The notes: a model not told the origin generated them from the sequence alone. A stretch of DNA of 64,000 bases from an uncultured Prevotella sp. (GCA_934229335.1 CAKQDQ010000002.1:1-64000), one strand, 5' to 3'. Counted from the stretch's first letter, positions 18,206-27,259 are shown. Program-made: numbers and translations.

Positions 18206-19354
18206 ATGAAAAAGATAATGACGACACTGTTAGCCCTCGGATTATTCACCGTGGCAATGGCGCAGAGTAACGATACTGTCAATCCGTCTGCGTCGCAGTG
18301 TGGTATAACAAAAAATGGGGTCTTTAATCATTTAGACGCTGCTTTTACTATAGGAACTACAGGACTCGGTTTCGAAGTCGCTACACCAGTAACCAATTGG
18401 GTACGTCTTCGTGCAGGAGGAACATTTCGTTTGTCAAAGCATTACAGTGCAGTTCTTGATACAGAGATAGCTTCTAACATTTCGGAGGAAGAGCAAAACC
18501 GTCGTTTCGAAAAGTTGTCAAGCATGATGGCGTCGTTCATGGGTACAGCTCCTACACGTGAAGTAGAGCTTGAAGGCAATGAGAGAATGAATAACTTTAA
18601 GTTTCTTGTCGACATCTTCCCATTTAAGAATAATCGTCATTGGCGTGTGACAGCGGGCTTTTTCTATGGCAACGGTAGCATAGTTAGCGGTCATAACACC
18701 GCGGTTAGTGTCAACACCCTTGCCGCGGTAAGCTCTTATAACAGAATGTATGTAGAGGCGCGAAGTGGCGAATTTATGGATATGTCATCGTTAGGTATCG
18801 TTATTGACGATGATATGAAGCAGGTAATAGTAAATAAAATCTGTAGTTGGGGACAAACAACAGACGCTAATGGCAATCCTATCTATGCCGAATATGGTAT
18901 CAGTATGCCTATAGGAACATACGCTCACGACATCGTTGCACAGCAAGACATATACGATTCTAATGGCAATCTGTTACACCGCAAGGGGGAAGTGATGCGT
19001 AAAACTGACGAGACAGTAAGACTGGTGCCTGACGAAGACGACATGATACGTGCGGAAGTACACGTAAATAAGTTTAAGCCCTATTTAGGATTGGGTTATG
19101 AATTCTTTGCTTCTAAAGACAAACGCAGCAGCATAGGCATAGACGCTGGAGTACTGTTTTGGGGCGGAAGTCCTACCGTAGACTTACTGATGCCAGTGGG
19201 AAACGACGCTGATGGCAATGTGATAACACAGAATATCGACCTCGTTCGCGATGTAAACAACATACCAGGTGCCCTTGGCGACCATGTGAAGACAGCTAAG
19301 AACTACACCGTCTTCCCAGAGATAAGTGTGAGATTCGCTCGTCGTTTGTGGTAA
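18206..19354 (+). CDS. Outer-membrane beta-barrel-like protein, paralog 1 (382 aa)
   Basis: Signal peptide (MKKIMTTLLALGLFTVAMAQ). The body has barrel-like segments such as FNHLDAAFTIGTTGLGFEVAT and FKPYLGLGYEFF, and it ends YTVFPEISVRFARRLW, with a final aromatic residue as in outer-membrane barrels. It is clearly homologous to the next gene. Shared blocks are NNFK-LVD-FPFKN, EYG-S-PIGT, KGEV-RK and AIDAGV-FWGG. No function is known to me. It is first in a run with the paralog, a peptidoglycan amidase and an MlaD-like protein (gaps 59, 18 and 34 bp). Confidence 0.85.
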   Translation: MKKIMTTLLALGLFTVAMAQSNDTVNPSASQCGITKNGVFNHLDAAFTIGTTGLGFEVATPVTNWVRLRAGGTFRLSKHYSAVLDTEIASNISEEEQNRRFEKLSSMMASFMGTAPTREVELEGNERMNNFKFLVDIFPFKNNRHWRVTAGFFYGNGSIVSGHNTAVSVNTLAAVSSYNRMYVEARSGEFMDMSSLGIVIDDDMKQVIVNKICSWGQTTDANGNPIYAEYGISMPIGTYAHDIVAQQDIYDSNGNLLHRKGEVMRKTDETVRLVPDEDDMIRAEVHVNKFKPYLGLGYEFFASKDKRSSIGIDAGVLFWGGSPTVDLLMPVGNDADGNVITQNIDLVRDVNNIPGALGDHVKTAKNYTVFPEISVRFARRLW

Positions 19355-19413
19355 GTATAGGTTAAATGATATAAAGCAGAAGAAGCAATAACAGAATACC
19401 TTATATATATAAG

Positions 19414-20706
19414 ATGAAGAAGAGTATAATAGCCCTTGCGTTGTTAGGACTGTCTGCAATGTCTAAGGCACAAGATACAACGATTCAGAAGAACGGTTGG
19501 TTTAACCACTTCGATGTCGCTTTCACAGTAGGCACCAGCGGATTAGGCTTTGATTTGGCAACACCGATGAGCGAATGGACGCGCCTTCGTGTCGGTGGAG
19601 TGTTCAGACCACTCTACCGTTATGATGCAAGCTTCAATATGGAGGTAGCCGAAGGACTGTCGAGCGCAGAGCAAGACCGTCGTTTTACAAAACTCTCCGA
19701 GACGCTTAAAGCCCTTACTGGCAAGACTCCCAACAGAACTATAGATATGCAAGGCGACTTGAAGATGAACAACTTTAAGGTACTTGTAGACGTCTTTCCA
19801 TTCAAAAACTTCCGCAAGCTGCATCTTACGCTGGGATTCTATTATGGTAACGACGTGATTGTTGACGTGAAAAATACCCCAGAGAGCGTAAGAAACCTTG
19901 AGGCAATCAATGCCTACAACTCTATGTATAAGAAGGCATTGGCAAAGGAAAACCTTATAGACCTCGGTTCACTTGGCATAAGCGACGCTGGCGGAGCTAC
20001 ATTCGAGAGTGCTAATGCACGCTTACGCTATTGGGGAGCACGTGAAAACGGAGTGGTAGAGAAAGGTTATAACGATGGAGACGTACCGAGTGAGGTAAAC
20101 GAAATATTCGGTATAGACCCGTCAAACAATAGATATTATGCCGAATACGGTATGTCGTTGCCCATCGGAACAATGACAAAAGACATCGTGGCAGAGGAAG
20201 ATATATACTACGACTACACCGAGAAGTTAGACAATCCCTATTGGGTAGACACGCCAGATGGCGACGTTCGTGAGGTGTTATATCGTACCGACGCCAATGG
20301 CAGAGCGAAGGTGAAGGGCGAGTTGCGGTATCGCAAGGGAGAAGTGATACGTAAGGCAGGCGAGACCCTGCGCTTTGTGCCCGACGAGAACAACTCGATA
20401 ACAGCCGCAGCGACGGTAAACAAGTTCAAACCATACATAGGTCTTGGCTTCGACACCCCGATAACGAAAGACAAACGCACCAGTGTGGCGATAGATGCCG
20501 GTGTGATGTTCTGGGGAGGTAAGCCCAGTGTCGACATCAGTACGCCTGTAGGAGTAGACGCAGAAGGTAACAAGGTATATTGCACCGTGAACCTTGTCAA
20601 CGATGTAACCAACCTCCCGTCAAATGTAGCAAGATACGTTAACTCCGTGAAAAAGTATACCGTGTTCCCAGAGATAAGCCTACGCATTTCGCAACGTCTG
20701 TGGTAA
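19414..20706 (+). CDS. Outer-membrane beta-barrel-like protein, paralog 2 (430 aa)
   Basis: Tandem copy of the preceding gene. It has a signal peptide ending SAMSKAQ and the same opening (KNGWFNHFDVAFTVGTSGLG) and closing (KYTVFPEISLRISQRLW). It is 48 aa longer, mainly through two inserts around residues 200-235 and 265-295 (for example YWVDTPDGDVREVLYRTD). These may be loops exposed at the surface. Divergence is too high for a recent duplication. Confidence 0.85.
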   Translation: MKKSIIALALLGLSAMSKAQDTTIQKNGWFNHFDVAFTVGTSGLGFDLATPMSEWTRLRVGGVFRPLYRYDASFNMEVAEGLSSAEQDRRFTKLSETLKALTGKTPNRTIDMQGDLKMNNFKVLVDVFPFKNFRKLHLTLGFYYGNDVIVDVKNTPESVRNLEAINAYNSMYKKALAKENLIDLGSLGISDAGGATFESANARLRYWGARENGVVEKGYNDGDVPSEVNEIFGIDPSNNRYYAEYGMSLPIGTMTKDIVAEEDIYYDYTEKLDNPYWVDTPDGDVREVLYRTDANGRAKVKGELRYRKGEVIRKAGETLRFVPDENNSITAAATVNKFKPYIGLGFDTPITKDKRTSVAIDAGVMFWGGKPSVDISTPVGVDAEGNKVYCTVNLVNDVTNLPSNVARYVNSVKKYTVFPEISLRISQRLW

Positions 20707-20724
20707 TATTAGTAACATACATAT

Positions 20725-21966
20725 ATGCAACTGAAAAACAACATAATAACAGCACTTGTACTGTTGTGCGCCACCGTCATGGAGACAGCGGCAAAGCCCT
20801 TCACGTTGGTAATAGACGCAGGTCATGGTGGGCATGATGCTGGTGCAATAGGTATCTTTTCAAAAGAGAAAGACATCAACCTGCGCACAGCGTTGGCGTT
20901 CGGTAGCTATGTAGAGCGAAACTGTCAGGACGTAAACGTTATATACACACGCAAGCGTGACGTCTTCGTGACGTTGCACGATCGTGCAGATATAGCCAAC
21001 AAAGCTAAGGCAGACCTCTTTATCAGTATTCACACCAACTCCCTTCCAGGTGGCAAAACAGCGCGAGGACTGGAGACTTATACCCTCGGAATGCACCGTG
21101 CGGCAGACAATTTCGACATAGCCAAGAGAGAGAACAGCGTTATTCTTGTAGAGAAAGACTACAAGGAGCGTTACCAAGGCTTTGACCCAAACTCCGCCGA
21201 GAGCTATATCATCTTCGAACTTATGCAAGACAAGAATATGCACAAGTCCGTAGAGCTTGCCAAGTACGTGCAACAGAACGTGTGCTCTACAGCCTCTCGC
21301 CCAAACAAAGGAGTGAAACAAGCTGGCTTCCTCGTGCTTAGAGAGACAGGAATGCCCAGTTGCTTGATAGAGTTAGGCTTCATCTCCACTCCCGATGAAG
21401 AGAGAATGTTGAACGATGAGACGCAGGTAGACAACATAGCTAAAGGCATCTACCAAGCCTTCTGTGCCTATAGAGCGAAGTATGACAACACGGCACGTAC
21501 ACCATTTGTTGCCTCTGAGCCTCAAGAGCCAGTGATACCTGACGTGATACCCGAACGGCTACAAACCCGTGCGGTAGTAGAGAAAAACAAGCCAGTGACA
21601 CCTGCCACTGCACCAGAGCGCAAAACTCAGCAGAAAGAAGAACAGACGAGCAAGGCAGAGAGCAAAACGCAAGTCAATACAGCAGGCGAAGACGACGACA
21701 AACCCGTGTTCAAGCTGCAAGTGTTCGTAGCCGAGAGAGTGTTGCGCGAGAGCGATTCACGTTTCAAAGGCGAGAAAGGTATGCAGTATTATAAAGAAGG
21801 TGGAATGGTGAAATACACCTTAGGAGCCTCTACAAACTATAATGAGATATATAGACTGCGTAAGTCTAACATCGAGAAATTTCCAGGTTGCTTCATCATA
21901 GCCTTCAAGAAAGGCGAGAAAATGAACGTAAACGAGGCGATAAGGGAGTTTAAGGCAAATAGATAA
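20725..21966 (+). CDS. N-acetylmuramoyl-L-alanine amidase with C-terminal SPOR-like region
   Basis: Cleaves the amide bond between muramic acid and the stem peptide in the periplasm, likely at division. 413 aa. Signal peptide 1-23, then an Amidase_3 domain (about 25-250). It carries the zinc ligands His34 (DAGHGGHDAG), Glu48 and His103 (SIHTNS), and the catalytic Glu in CLIELGFIST. A Pro/Lys/Glu-rich linker (about 265-330) leads to a C-terminal segment, FKLQVFVAERVL to INVNEAIREFK-like, resembling a SPOR fold. It starts 18 bp after the previous gene. Confidence 0.93.
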   Translation: MQLKNNIITALVLLCATVMETAAKPFTLVIDAGHGGHDAGAIGIFSKEKDINLRTALAFGSYVERNCQDVNVIYTRKRDVFVTLHDRADIANKAKADLFISIHTNSLPGGKTARGLETYTLGMHRAADNFDIAKRENSVILVEKDYKERYQGFDPNSAESYIIFELMQDKNMHKSVELAKYVQQNVCSTASRPNKGVKQAGFLVLRETGMPSCLIELGFISTPDEERMLNDETQVDNIAKGIYQAFCAYRAKYDNTARTPFVASEPQEPVIPDVIPERLQTRAVVEKNKPVTPATAPERKTQQKEEQTSKAESKTQVNTAGEDDDKPVFKLQVFVAERVLRESDSRFKGEKGMQYYKEGGMVKYTLGASTNYNEIYRLRKSNIEKFPGCFIIAFKKGEKMNVNEAIREFKANR

Positions 21967-22000
21967 GTAAGCATATTCGATACTTAAAATATACAGCACA

Positions 22001-22906
22001 ATGAAAACATATTTCACAAAAGAAGTAAAAATCGCCCTTGTAGCGATAGCAGGTCTCATAGCCCTGTTCTTCGGAATGAACTTTCTAAAGGGACTCTCAC
22101 TGTTCAGTAGCGACAACACTTACTATATGACCTTCCCCGACGTAAAGGGACTTGCCAACTCTACCGCCATATATGCCGACGGTTACAAGGTAGGTACCGT
22201 GACAGCGATAAACTATGATTACGAGAAAGCAGGCAACATAACCGTTGAGGCTTCTATAGACAAGAACTTGCGTATACCAGCAGGCTCTACGGCAATGATA
22301 GAGAGCGACCTCATGGGAAACATGAAGGTGTCGCTGCTACTCGCTACCAATCCACGCGAGCGTATAAACCCTGGCGAGACGATACCAGGCGTAGAAGAGA
22401 CAGGCTTGATGAGTGGCGTGGCTAACATGATGCCACAGGTAGAAGCCATGCTGCCCAAACTCGACAGCATAGTAACGTCGCTCAATACCTTACTCGCTGA
22501 CCCCGCCTTGTCAAATATGCTACATAACGTGGAAGATATGTCTGCCAACTTGAAGAAATCTACAGCAGAGCTGAACACTATGATGATAGGCGTAAACAAA
22601 ACGCTGCCAGGAGTGATGCAACACGCAAGCAACACACTGGCAAATACAGAGGTGCTGACAGACAACCTGACGCAGATAGACCTCAACGGCACAATGGCTA
22701 AGGTAAACCGCACACTCGACAACGTAGAGCAGTTAACAAAAACCCTCAACAGCAACGAAGGCTCATTGGGACTGCTGATGCACGACAATACGCTGTATAA
22801 CAACCTTAACAGTGTAGTGGGAAATGCCGACTCTTTAATGATAGACCTCAAGGCGCATCCGAAACGCTATGTACACTTCTCCGTGTTCGGTAAGAAAGAC
22901 AAATAA
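22001..22906 (+). CDS. MlaD/MCE family lipid-transport protein
   Basis: Periplasmic substrate-binding part of a phospholipid ABC transport system. 301 aa. One N-terminal membrane anchor (about 10-28, IALVAIAGLIALFFGM). The MCE domain (about 36-115) includes FPDVKGLANSTAIYADGYKVG. A long helical tail with repeated LDN/LNxL patterns would form the lipid channel. The MlaE permease and MlaF ATPase partners are not next to it, which is often the case in Bacteroidetes where they lie elsewhere. Confidence 0.92.
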   Translation: MKTYFTKEVKIALVAIAGLIALFFGMNFLKGLSLFSSDNTYYMTFPDVKGLANSTAIYADGYKVGTVTAINYDYEKAGNITVEASIDKNLRIPAGSTAMIESDLMGNMKVSLLLATNPRERINPGETIPGVEETGLMSGVANMMPQVEAMLPKLDSIVTSLNTLLADPALSNMLHNVEDMSANLKKSTAELNTMMIGVNKTLPGVMQHASNTLANTEVLTDNLTQIDLNGTMAKVNRTLDNVEQLTKTLNSNEGSLGLLMHDNTLYNNLNSVVGNADSLMIDLKAHPKRYVHFSVFGKKDK

Positions 22907-22919
22907 AAACACTCAAACA

Positions 22920-23119
22920 TAAGTAAGTGTTCACACAATTATTTTTATATTTCATATAGGCAATTTTGATGCACTTAGTTTCATTGTTTGAGAGCGCAAT
23001 GCGAGCATTGTGAACGAAAACATGGGAAGCAATGATCTACAGAGACGGTATTAAATATACCAAGCAATATAAACACATTGACATACTTATTGATAAAAAT
23101 AATTTTGAATACTTACTAA
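22920..23119. repeat. 200-bp foldback element A, upstream of dnaA
   Basis: The ends are inverted: TAAGTAAGTGTTCA (22920-22933) and TGAATACTTACTAA (23106-23119). The complementarity extends about 15 bp further inward through AATTATTTTTAT. At offset 77 from its start is the palindromic core CAATGCGAGCATTG (22997-23010), followed by TGA. Element B before pdxS has the same length, the same core offset and the same terminal bases. It ends 35 bp before dnaA. Confidence 0.75.
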
Positions 23120-23154
23120 CTAATAAAATTTAATAAAAGAAGGAGTAACGCACT

Positions 23155-24609
23155 TTGCTACAAGATACCAAGGCACTCTGGATATCGTGCCAAAAATACA
23201 TACGCGAAAATGTGTCTGACGAGGAATACGCCAGACTGTTCTATTATGTGTCGCTGCAATCATACAAGGTAGCGACCAAAACCCTTATATTAGCGGTTCC
23301 CTCATCGTATATCTGCGAGGAGATAGAAAAGAAGTATCTTGACGTGATGCGCGTCGCTATATTCAACACATTCGGCAGAATAAACCTCGACTGGTACATA
23401 AAGTTGGTAGACGACCAACCCGACAGCCGCGGCAAGGCTCTGGTAGTAGACAGCAGCGAGAACGTGGAAGTTATGCCAGGAGCCGCTAATGCCACCGTAA
23501 GTGGTGGGGCTGAAGCCCCAGGAACAGGCAAGGTGGTAGGACTGCCCCCCATCGATTCGCATCTTGACTCACGCCAAACCTTCGCCACCTTTATAGAAGG
23601 AAACAGCAACAAGCTGTCACGCTCCGTGGGATTGTCAATAGCCGAGCATCCACAAGGCACACAGTTTAACCCGATGTTCATCTTCGGACCGTCAGGTTGT
23701 GGCAAGACCCACCTCGTCAACGCCATAGGAAACCACTGCAAGAAGATGTATCGCGAGAAACGAGTGCTATATGTCAGCGCGAGAACCTTTCAGGTGCAGT
23801 ACAGTAATGCCACGAAAGAAGGTAAGATAAACGACTTCATAGGCTTCTATCAAACAATAGATATGCTCATCGTTGATGACGTACAGGAGTGGATATCAGC
23901 CAAAGGTACGCAAGACACCTTCTTCCATATCTTCAACCACCTCTTTCGTAACGGCAGGCGTATAATACTCATCAGCGACCGTCCGCCAGTAGAGTTAGAG
24001 GGTATGAACAAACGACTGATAACACGTTTCTCATGCGGACTGATGGCAGAGATGGAGAAACCCAATGAGCAGTTGTGCGTCGACATACTGAGGAAGAAGA
24101 TAGCACGTGACGGACTAAAGGTGCCAGAGGACGTTATACGCTATATAGCGCAGAAGGCAAACGGCTCAGTACGTGACCTTGAGGGAGTGATAAACTCACT
24201 CCTTGCATACAGTATAGTATACAACTGTAGCATTGATATGAGGTTAGTAGAGAGGGTGGTGCAGCGTGCTGTGAAGACAGACGGCAGCCCAGTCACCGTC
24301 GACGACATACTGGAAAGGGTGTGCCGCCATTACGAAGTGACACCAAACTCCGTAAAGGGACGTTCGCGCAAGAAAGAGTTTATAACACCACGCCAGCTGA
24401 CAATGTATCTGGCAAAGAAATACACCAATATGCCAGCGTCACGAATAGGGCGCATGATAGGGTCGAGAGACCACAGCACCGTGCTGCACAGCATCGATGC
24501 CATAGAAAAGAAACTCAAGAAAGACAAAGAGTTTGAGGCAGAGGTAGAACGCATAATAAAAGCGATGGATTTGAAGCCCGTGGACAACAGTAAAGCTGCT
24601 TCAAAGTGA
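23155..24609 (+). CDS. dnaA: Chromosomal replication initiator DnaA
   Basis: Binds DnaA boxes at oriC and opens the duplex. 484 aa. N-terminal domain I (1-85), linker (about 90-140), AAA+ domain with Walker A GPSGCGKTH (178-186) and Walker B LIVDD (238-242), and a C-terminal domain with the DnaA signature SRDHSTVLHSIDAIEKKL. The start is TTG at 23155, supported by a rare clear Shine-Dalgarno AAGGAG (23140-23145) 9 bp before it; there is no upstream ATG in frame. The linker contains a GC-rich palindrome (23505-23520). No cluster of DnaA boxes was seen on either side. Confidence 0.97.
   Translation: MLQDTKALWISCQKYIRENVSDEEYARLFYYVSLQSYKVATKTLILAVPSSYICEEIEKKYLDVMRVAIFNTFGRINLDWYIKLVDDQPDSRGKALVVDSSENVEVMPGAANATVSGGAEAPGTGKVVGLPPIDSHLDSRQTFATFIEGNSNKLSRSVGLSIAEHPQGTQFNPMFIFGPSGCGKTHLVNAIGNHCKKMYREKRVLYVSARTFQVQYSNATKEGKINDFIGFYQTIDMLIVDDVQEWISAKGTQDTFFHIFNHLFRNGRRIILISDRPPVELEGMNKRLITRFSCGLMAEMEKPNEQLCVDILRKKIARDGLKVPEDVIRYIAQKANGSVRDLEGVINSLLAYSIVYNCSIDMRLVERVVQRAVKTDGSPVTVDDILERVCRHYEVTPNSVKGRSRKKEFITPRQLTMYLAKKYTNMPASRIGRMIGSRDHSTVLHSIDAIEKKLKKDKEFEAEVERIIKAMDLKPVDNSKAASK
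23505..23520. repeat. GC-rich palindrome inside the DnaA linker
   Basis: TGGGGCTGAAGCCCCA is a perfect 7-bp-arm palindrome coding for GAEAP. The centre resembles the GGGCTGAAAGCCC part of the foldback at 4962-5391, so a REP fragment may have been captured in frame. Confidence 0.5.
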
Positions 24610-24628
24610 TATTTATCATATCCAAAAC

Positions 24629-24738
24629 ATAAAGCTTCATAATAGCTATCTAATCGCAATGCGAAAGCTATCTAATCGCAATGCGAAAGCTATCTAATCG
24701 TGGCGCAATAGCTATCATATAGCGCGACAACAATGCCG
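24629..24738. repeat. 22-bp periodic repeat, locus 2
   Basis: Units start at 24629, 24651, 24673, 24695 and 24717. Units 2 and 3 are identical (core TCGCAATGCGAAAGCTATC), and unit 4 differs at a few bases. It lies 20 bp after the dnaA stop codon. Confidence 0.85.
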
Positions 24739-24768
24739 CGACACTAAAAACAACGGAAAACTAACGAG

Positions 24769-24798
24769 GGGCGAACTGTGACAAATTACAGTTCGCCC
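24769..24798. repeat. Hairpin downstream of dnaA
   Basis: Perfect 11-bp stem GGGCGAACTGT/ACAGTTCGCCC with an 8-nt loop. There is no U-tract. It may end the dnaA transcript or protect its 3' end. Confidence 0.5.
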
Positions 24799-24916
24799 AT
24801 CACCGTATAGTAGTGGAAGATGTAAAAATGTATTAACAAAACGTAAAATAAAACCTTAAAAAAGACTAAATACCCGTGCGTTTGTTAACGTAGAACCGTG
24901 AAATGTAAAAAGAGAG

Positions 24917-24947
24917 TTGCCTATCCCATTTTTTTTTTGTACCTTTG
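24917..24947 (+). promoter_or_regulatory. Promoter of the M23 peptidase gene
   Basis: TTG (24917-24919) and TACCTTTG (24940-24947) with 20 bp between. It predicts a start of transcription near 24954 and an 85-nt leader. Confidence 0.75.
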
Positions 24948-25038
24948 CAACTGAATTTTGTGTAGAACAACTGTTTCGATAAAGTTTGCACTGAGGTGCG
25001 GCATTGGAACAATCTAATTAAATAGGAGATACTAACCA

Positions 25039-26001
25039 ATGAGTTTGAAAAAAATACATTTATTATTTACAATCGCGTTATTAACAATAATTTCAGTGCC
25101 TGCAATGGCGCAGGACTTGCTTGCTAAGCAGGCACCAGTAGACAGACGTATGAAGATGGTTGACACCTTGATGTTACGTCCGGCAATGGAAAACGAGGAA
25201 GCCAGATTAACGGCCAATGCCCTCTACGAAGATTGGAATAATAAATATGCTCATCGCGCTACAGAGTTGCCAGACTCTTTTCGCATTAATCTGAAGCACT
25301 TCTGCATGCCAACAACAAGCAGGGTGGTGACAAGTAACTTCGGTGCGCGTTGGGGAAGAGCCCATAAGGGACTTGACATTAAGGTGTATATTGGCGATAC
25401 CATACGTGCCGCTTTCTCTGGAAAGGTACGCATCGTGAAATATGAGGGAGCTGGATACGGTAAGTATGTAGTGATAAGACATCACAACGGCTTAGAGACT
25501 ATATACGGTCACATGAGTGACTGGCTCGTTAAGGAAAATGAGAACGTTAAAGCTGGACAGCCAATAGGACTGGGTGGCAACACTGGTCGAAGCACAGGTT
25601 CGCACCTTCACTTCGAAACACGTCTCTGTGGCGTAGCCTTGAACCCAGCACTAATGTTCGACTTCCGCAATCAGGACGTGGTAGACGATTACTATATGTT
25701 CCGTAAAGATCGTTACGAGCATGAAGGACTTGCAGCAAATGCGCTGAGAGGAAAAATTGGTAACGGCGGTTACGCTGCATCAGATGTTAGAGGTGAGACA
25801 GTAAACGGTGGTAAACCTATTCTCACCGCCAAGAAGATGGAAGAGAACAGAGCTGAGATACGTTACCACAAGGTGGCGGCAGGCGAGACACTTTACAGCA
25901 TAGCAAAGCGCAGAAAGGTTACTGTTGACGACCTTTGCAAACTCAACCACCTCACACGTGACATTAAGGTGCGTCCTGGACAGTTGCTGAGATACAACTA
26001 A
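25039..26001 (+). CDS. M23 family metallopeptidase with LysM domain
   Basis: Predicted periplasmic peptidoglycan endopeptidase. 320 aa. Signal peptide ending SVPAMAQ. The M23 domain (about 90-210) has zinc ligands in HKGLDI (His109, Asp113) and the HLH motif GSHLHFE near 188-194. The C-terminal LysM domain (276-320; YHKVAAGETLYSIAKRRKV) binds glycan. Both metal motifs are intact, so it is probably an active enzyme rather than an EnvC-type activator. It has its own promoter and terminator. Confidence 0.94.
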   Translation: MSLKKIHLLFTIALLTIISVPAMAQDLLAKQAPVDRRMKMVDTLMLRPAMENEEARLTANALYEDWNNKYAHRATELPDSFRINLKHFCMPTTSRVVTSNFGARWGRAHKGLDIKVYIGDTIRAAFSGKVRIVKYEGAGYGKYVVIRHHNGLETIYGHMSDWLVKENENVKAGQPIGLGGNTGRSTGSHLHFETRLCGVALNPALMFDFRNQDVVDDYYMFRKDRYEHEGLAANALRGKIGNGGYAASDVRGETVNGGKPILTAKKMEENRAEIRYHKVAAGETLYSIAKRRKVTVDDLCKLNHLTRDIKVRPGQLLRYN

Positions 26002-26039
26002 TGGCGACATCAATATATAGCAAACAATAAAAGAATGAA

Positions 26040-26088
26040 AGAAGTAAAAGGAATGATGTAATGTCAGACTTTTTACTTCTTTTGTTTT
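26040..26088 (+). terminator. Terminator of the M23 peptidase gene
   Basis: AGAAGTAAAA (26040-26049) pairs with TTTTACTTCT (26071-26080), followed by TTTGTTTT. Confidence 0.7.
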
Positions 26089-26107
26089 ATCATGATAACA
26101 AAGCGAT

Positions 26108-27178
26108 ATGACAACTGTATTGACAATAACGGGTTCTGACAGTACTGGAGGCTCAGGCATACAAGCTGACATACGCACCATAACAGCTTTGGGAGGCTAT
26201 CCGCTAACTGCCATAACAGCGGTGACGGTGCAAAACAATAGCGGCATACGCAGAATACACAACCTGCCACCCGACTTGGTGACGGAGCAGATAAGCTCTA
26301 TCATGGAGGATATGCGTCCTGCAGCGGTAAAAATAGGGTTGATGCGCGACGTAGAGGTAATAAAAGCATTGCGTAGCGACATCGTTGGCTGCAACTGCAT
26401 AGTGTGCGACCCTGGCTTCCTGTCATCACACGGCACGCAACTGGTACCAGATGACGCCATAGAAGCCGTGGTACGCTACCTGATACCAGAGGCAACGCTG
26501 CTGATGTTAAGATGCAACGAAGCAGAAAGACTGTTACATTGCACTATCGCAACAGACGATGATATGCGATGCGCGGCACAAAGTCTGACGGAGATGGGAG
26601 CAAAGACGGTGCTATTAAGAGGCGGAAGGACAACCGACGGAATGTTGACAGCACTGTTAACAACGCCAGAAGGACAGACGTTTTATACCTCGCGTAACAC
26701 GGAGGCGTGGCAAAGGCACGGTGTAGGAGGAGCCTTATCTACAGCTGTCGCTACACGGTTAGCGATGGGAGACGATATGAGCACAGCGTTAAAAAAAGCA
26801 CATGACTATATTCACAGGCAGGTGGCATACTCCGTTACTGCAAGGACAAGGGCGGAGAGACCAGCGGATCTTTATAACAAATTCATGTCGCTCCTGGCAC
26901 AAAACTACAGAAACGAGCACAGGGTAGTGTTCTATGCTGACGCAATGTCGATAAGTACACGCTACCTCTCGCAGATAACGGAGAGAGTAATGGGACGCAC
27001 ACCGAAACAGATAATAGCCGACTATCTGATGCAGGAGGCAAAAGCCATGCTCGAAACATCTAACTTCGCCATACAGGAAATAGCCTATAAACTCGGCTTC
27101 TCGTCGCAGTCGCAATTTTCTAACTTCTTCCATTTTCAACAAAAATGCACACCTAAGGAATACAGAGAAAAGAAATAA
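26108..27178 (+). CDS. ThiD-like domain fused to AraC-type DNA-binding domain; probable regulator of pdxST
   Basis: 356 aa, two parts. Residues 1-242 have the hydroxymethylpyrimidine/pyridoxine kinase fold: TITGSDSTGGSGIQADIRT, KIGLM, CDPGFLSSHGTQL and LRGG. The glycine-rich catalytic motif HGTGCTLSSA of the real ThiD at 48950 is here HGVGGALSTA (204-213), so the catalytic Cys position is Gly. Kinase activity is therefore doubtful, and ligand binding is the likelier role. Residues 254-356 are an AraC-type double helix-turn-helix (IQEIAYKLGFSSQSQFSNFF, then CTPKEYR). It ends 12 bp before a direct repeat at the pdxS promoter. The inferred role is a transcription factor that senses a B6 or pyrimidine compound and controls pdxST; neither ligand nor target has been shown here. 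Confidence 0.9.
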   Translation: MTTVLTITGSDSTGGSGIQADIRTITALGGYPLTAITAVTVQNNSGIRRIHNLPPDLVTEQISSIMEDMRPAAVKIGLMRDVEVIKALRSDIVGCNCIVCDPGFLSSHGTQLVPDDAIEAVVRYLIPEATLLMLRCNEAERLLHCTIATDDDMRCAAQSLTEMGAKTVLLRGGRTTDGMLTALLTTPEGQTFYTSRNTEAWQRHGVGGALSTAVATRLAMGDDMSTALKKAHDYIHRQVAYSVTARTRAERPADLYNKFMSLLAQNYRNEHRVVFYADAMSISTRYLSQITERVMGRTPKQIIADYLMQEAKAMLETSNFAIQEIAYKLGFSSQSQFSNFFHFQQKCTPKEYREKK

Positions 27179-27190
27179 GTTTCTATTTTA

Positions 27191-27217
27191 GGAACAGTAT
27201 TTTATAAAACGGGAACA
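27191..27217 (+). promoter_or_regulatory. Candidate operator: two GGAACA half-sites 21 bp apart
   Basis: GGAACAGTAT (27191-27200) and GGAACATAT (27212-27220) are direct repeats with a 21-bp centre spacing, two helical turns, as for AraC-type half-sites. The second abuts the -33 element at 27222. An inverted TGTTC lies at 27240-27244. Confidence 0.5.
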
Positions 27218-27221
27218 TATC

Positions 27222-27253
27222 TTTGCATGGTTCTATATTTGTTCGTACTTTTG
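27222..27253 (+). promoter_or_regulatory. Promoter of pdxS-pdxT
   Basis: TTTG (27222-27225) and TACTTTTG (27246-27253) with 20 bp between. Transcription would begin near 27260, which is the first base of foldback element B. A second TATCTTTG at 27218-27225 overlaps the -33 element. Confidence 0.7.
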
Positions 27254-27259
27254 CAGCCG

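Noticed and set aside
24629-24738. Possible CRISPR array or oriC at the repeats after dnaA
   Set aside because: The 22-bp units are contiguous, with no spacers of their own; no cas genes are present. No cluster of TTATNCACA boxes was seen near dnaA.
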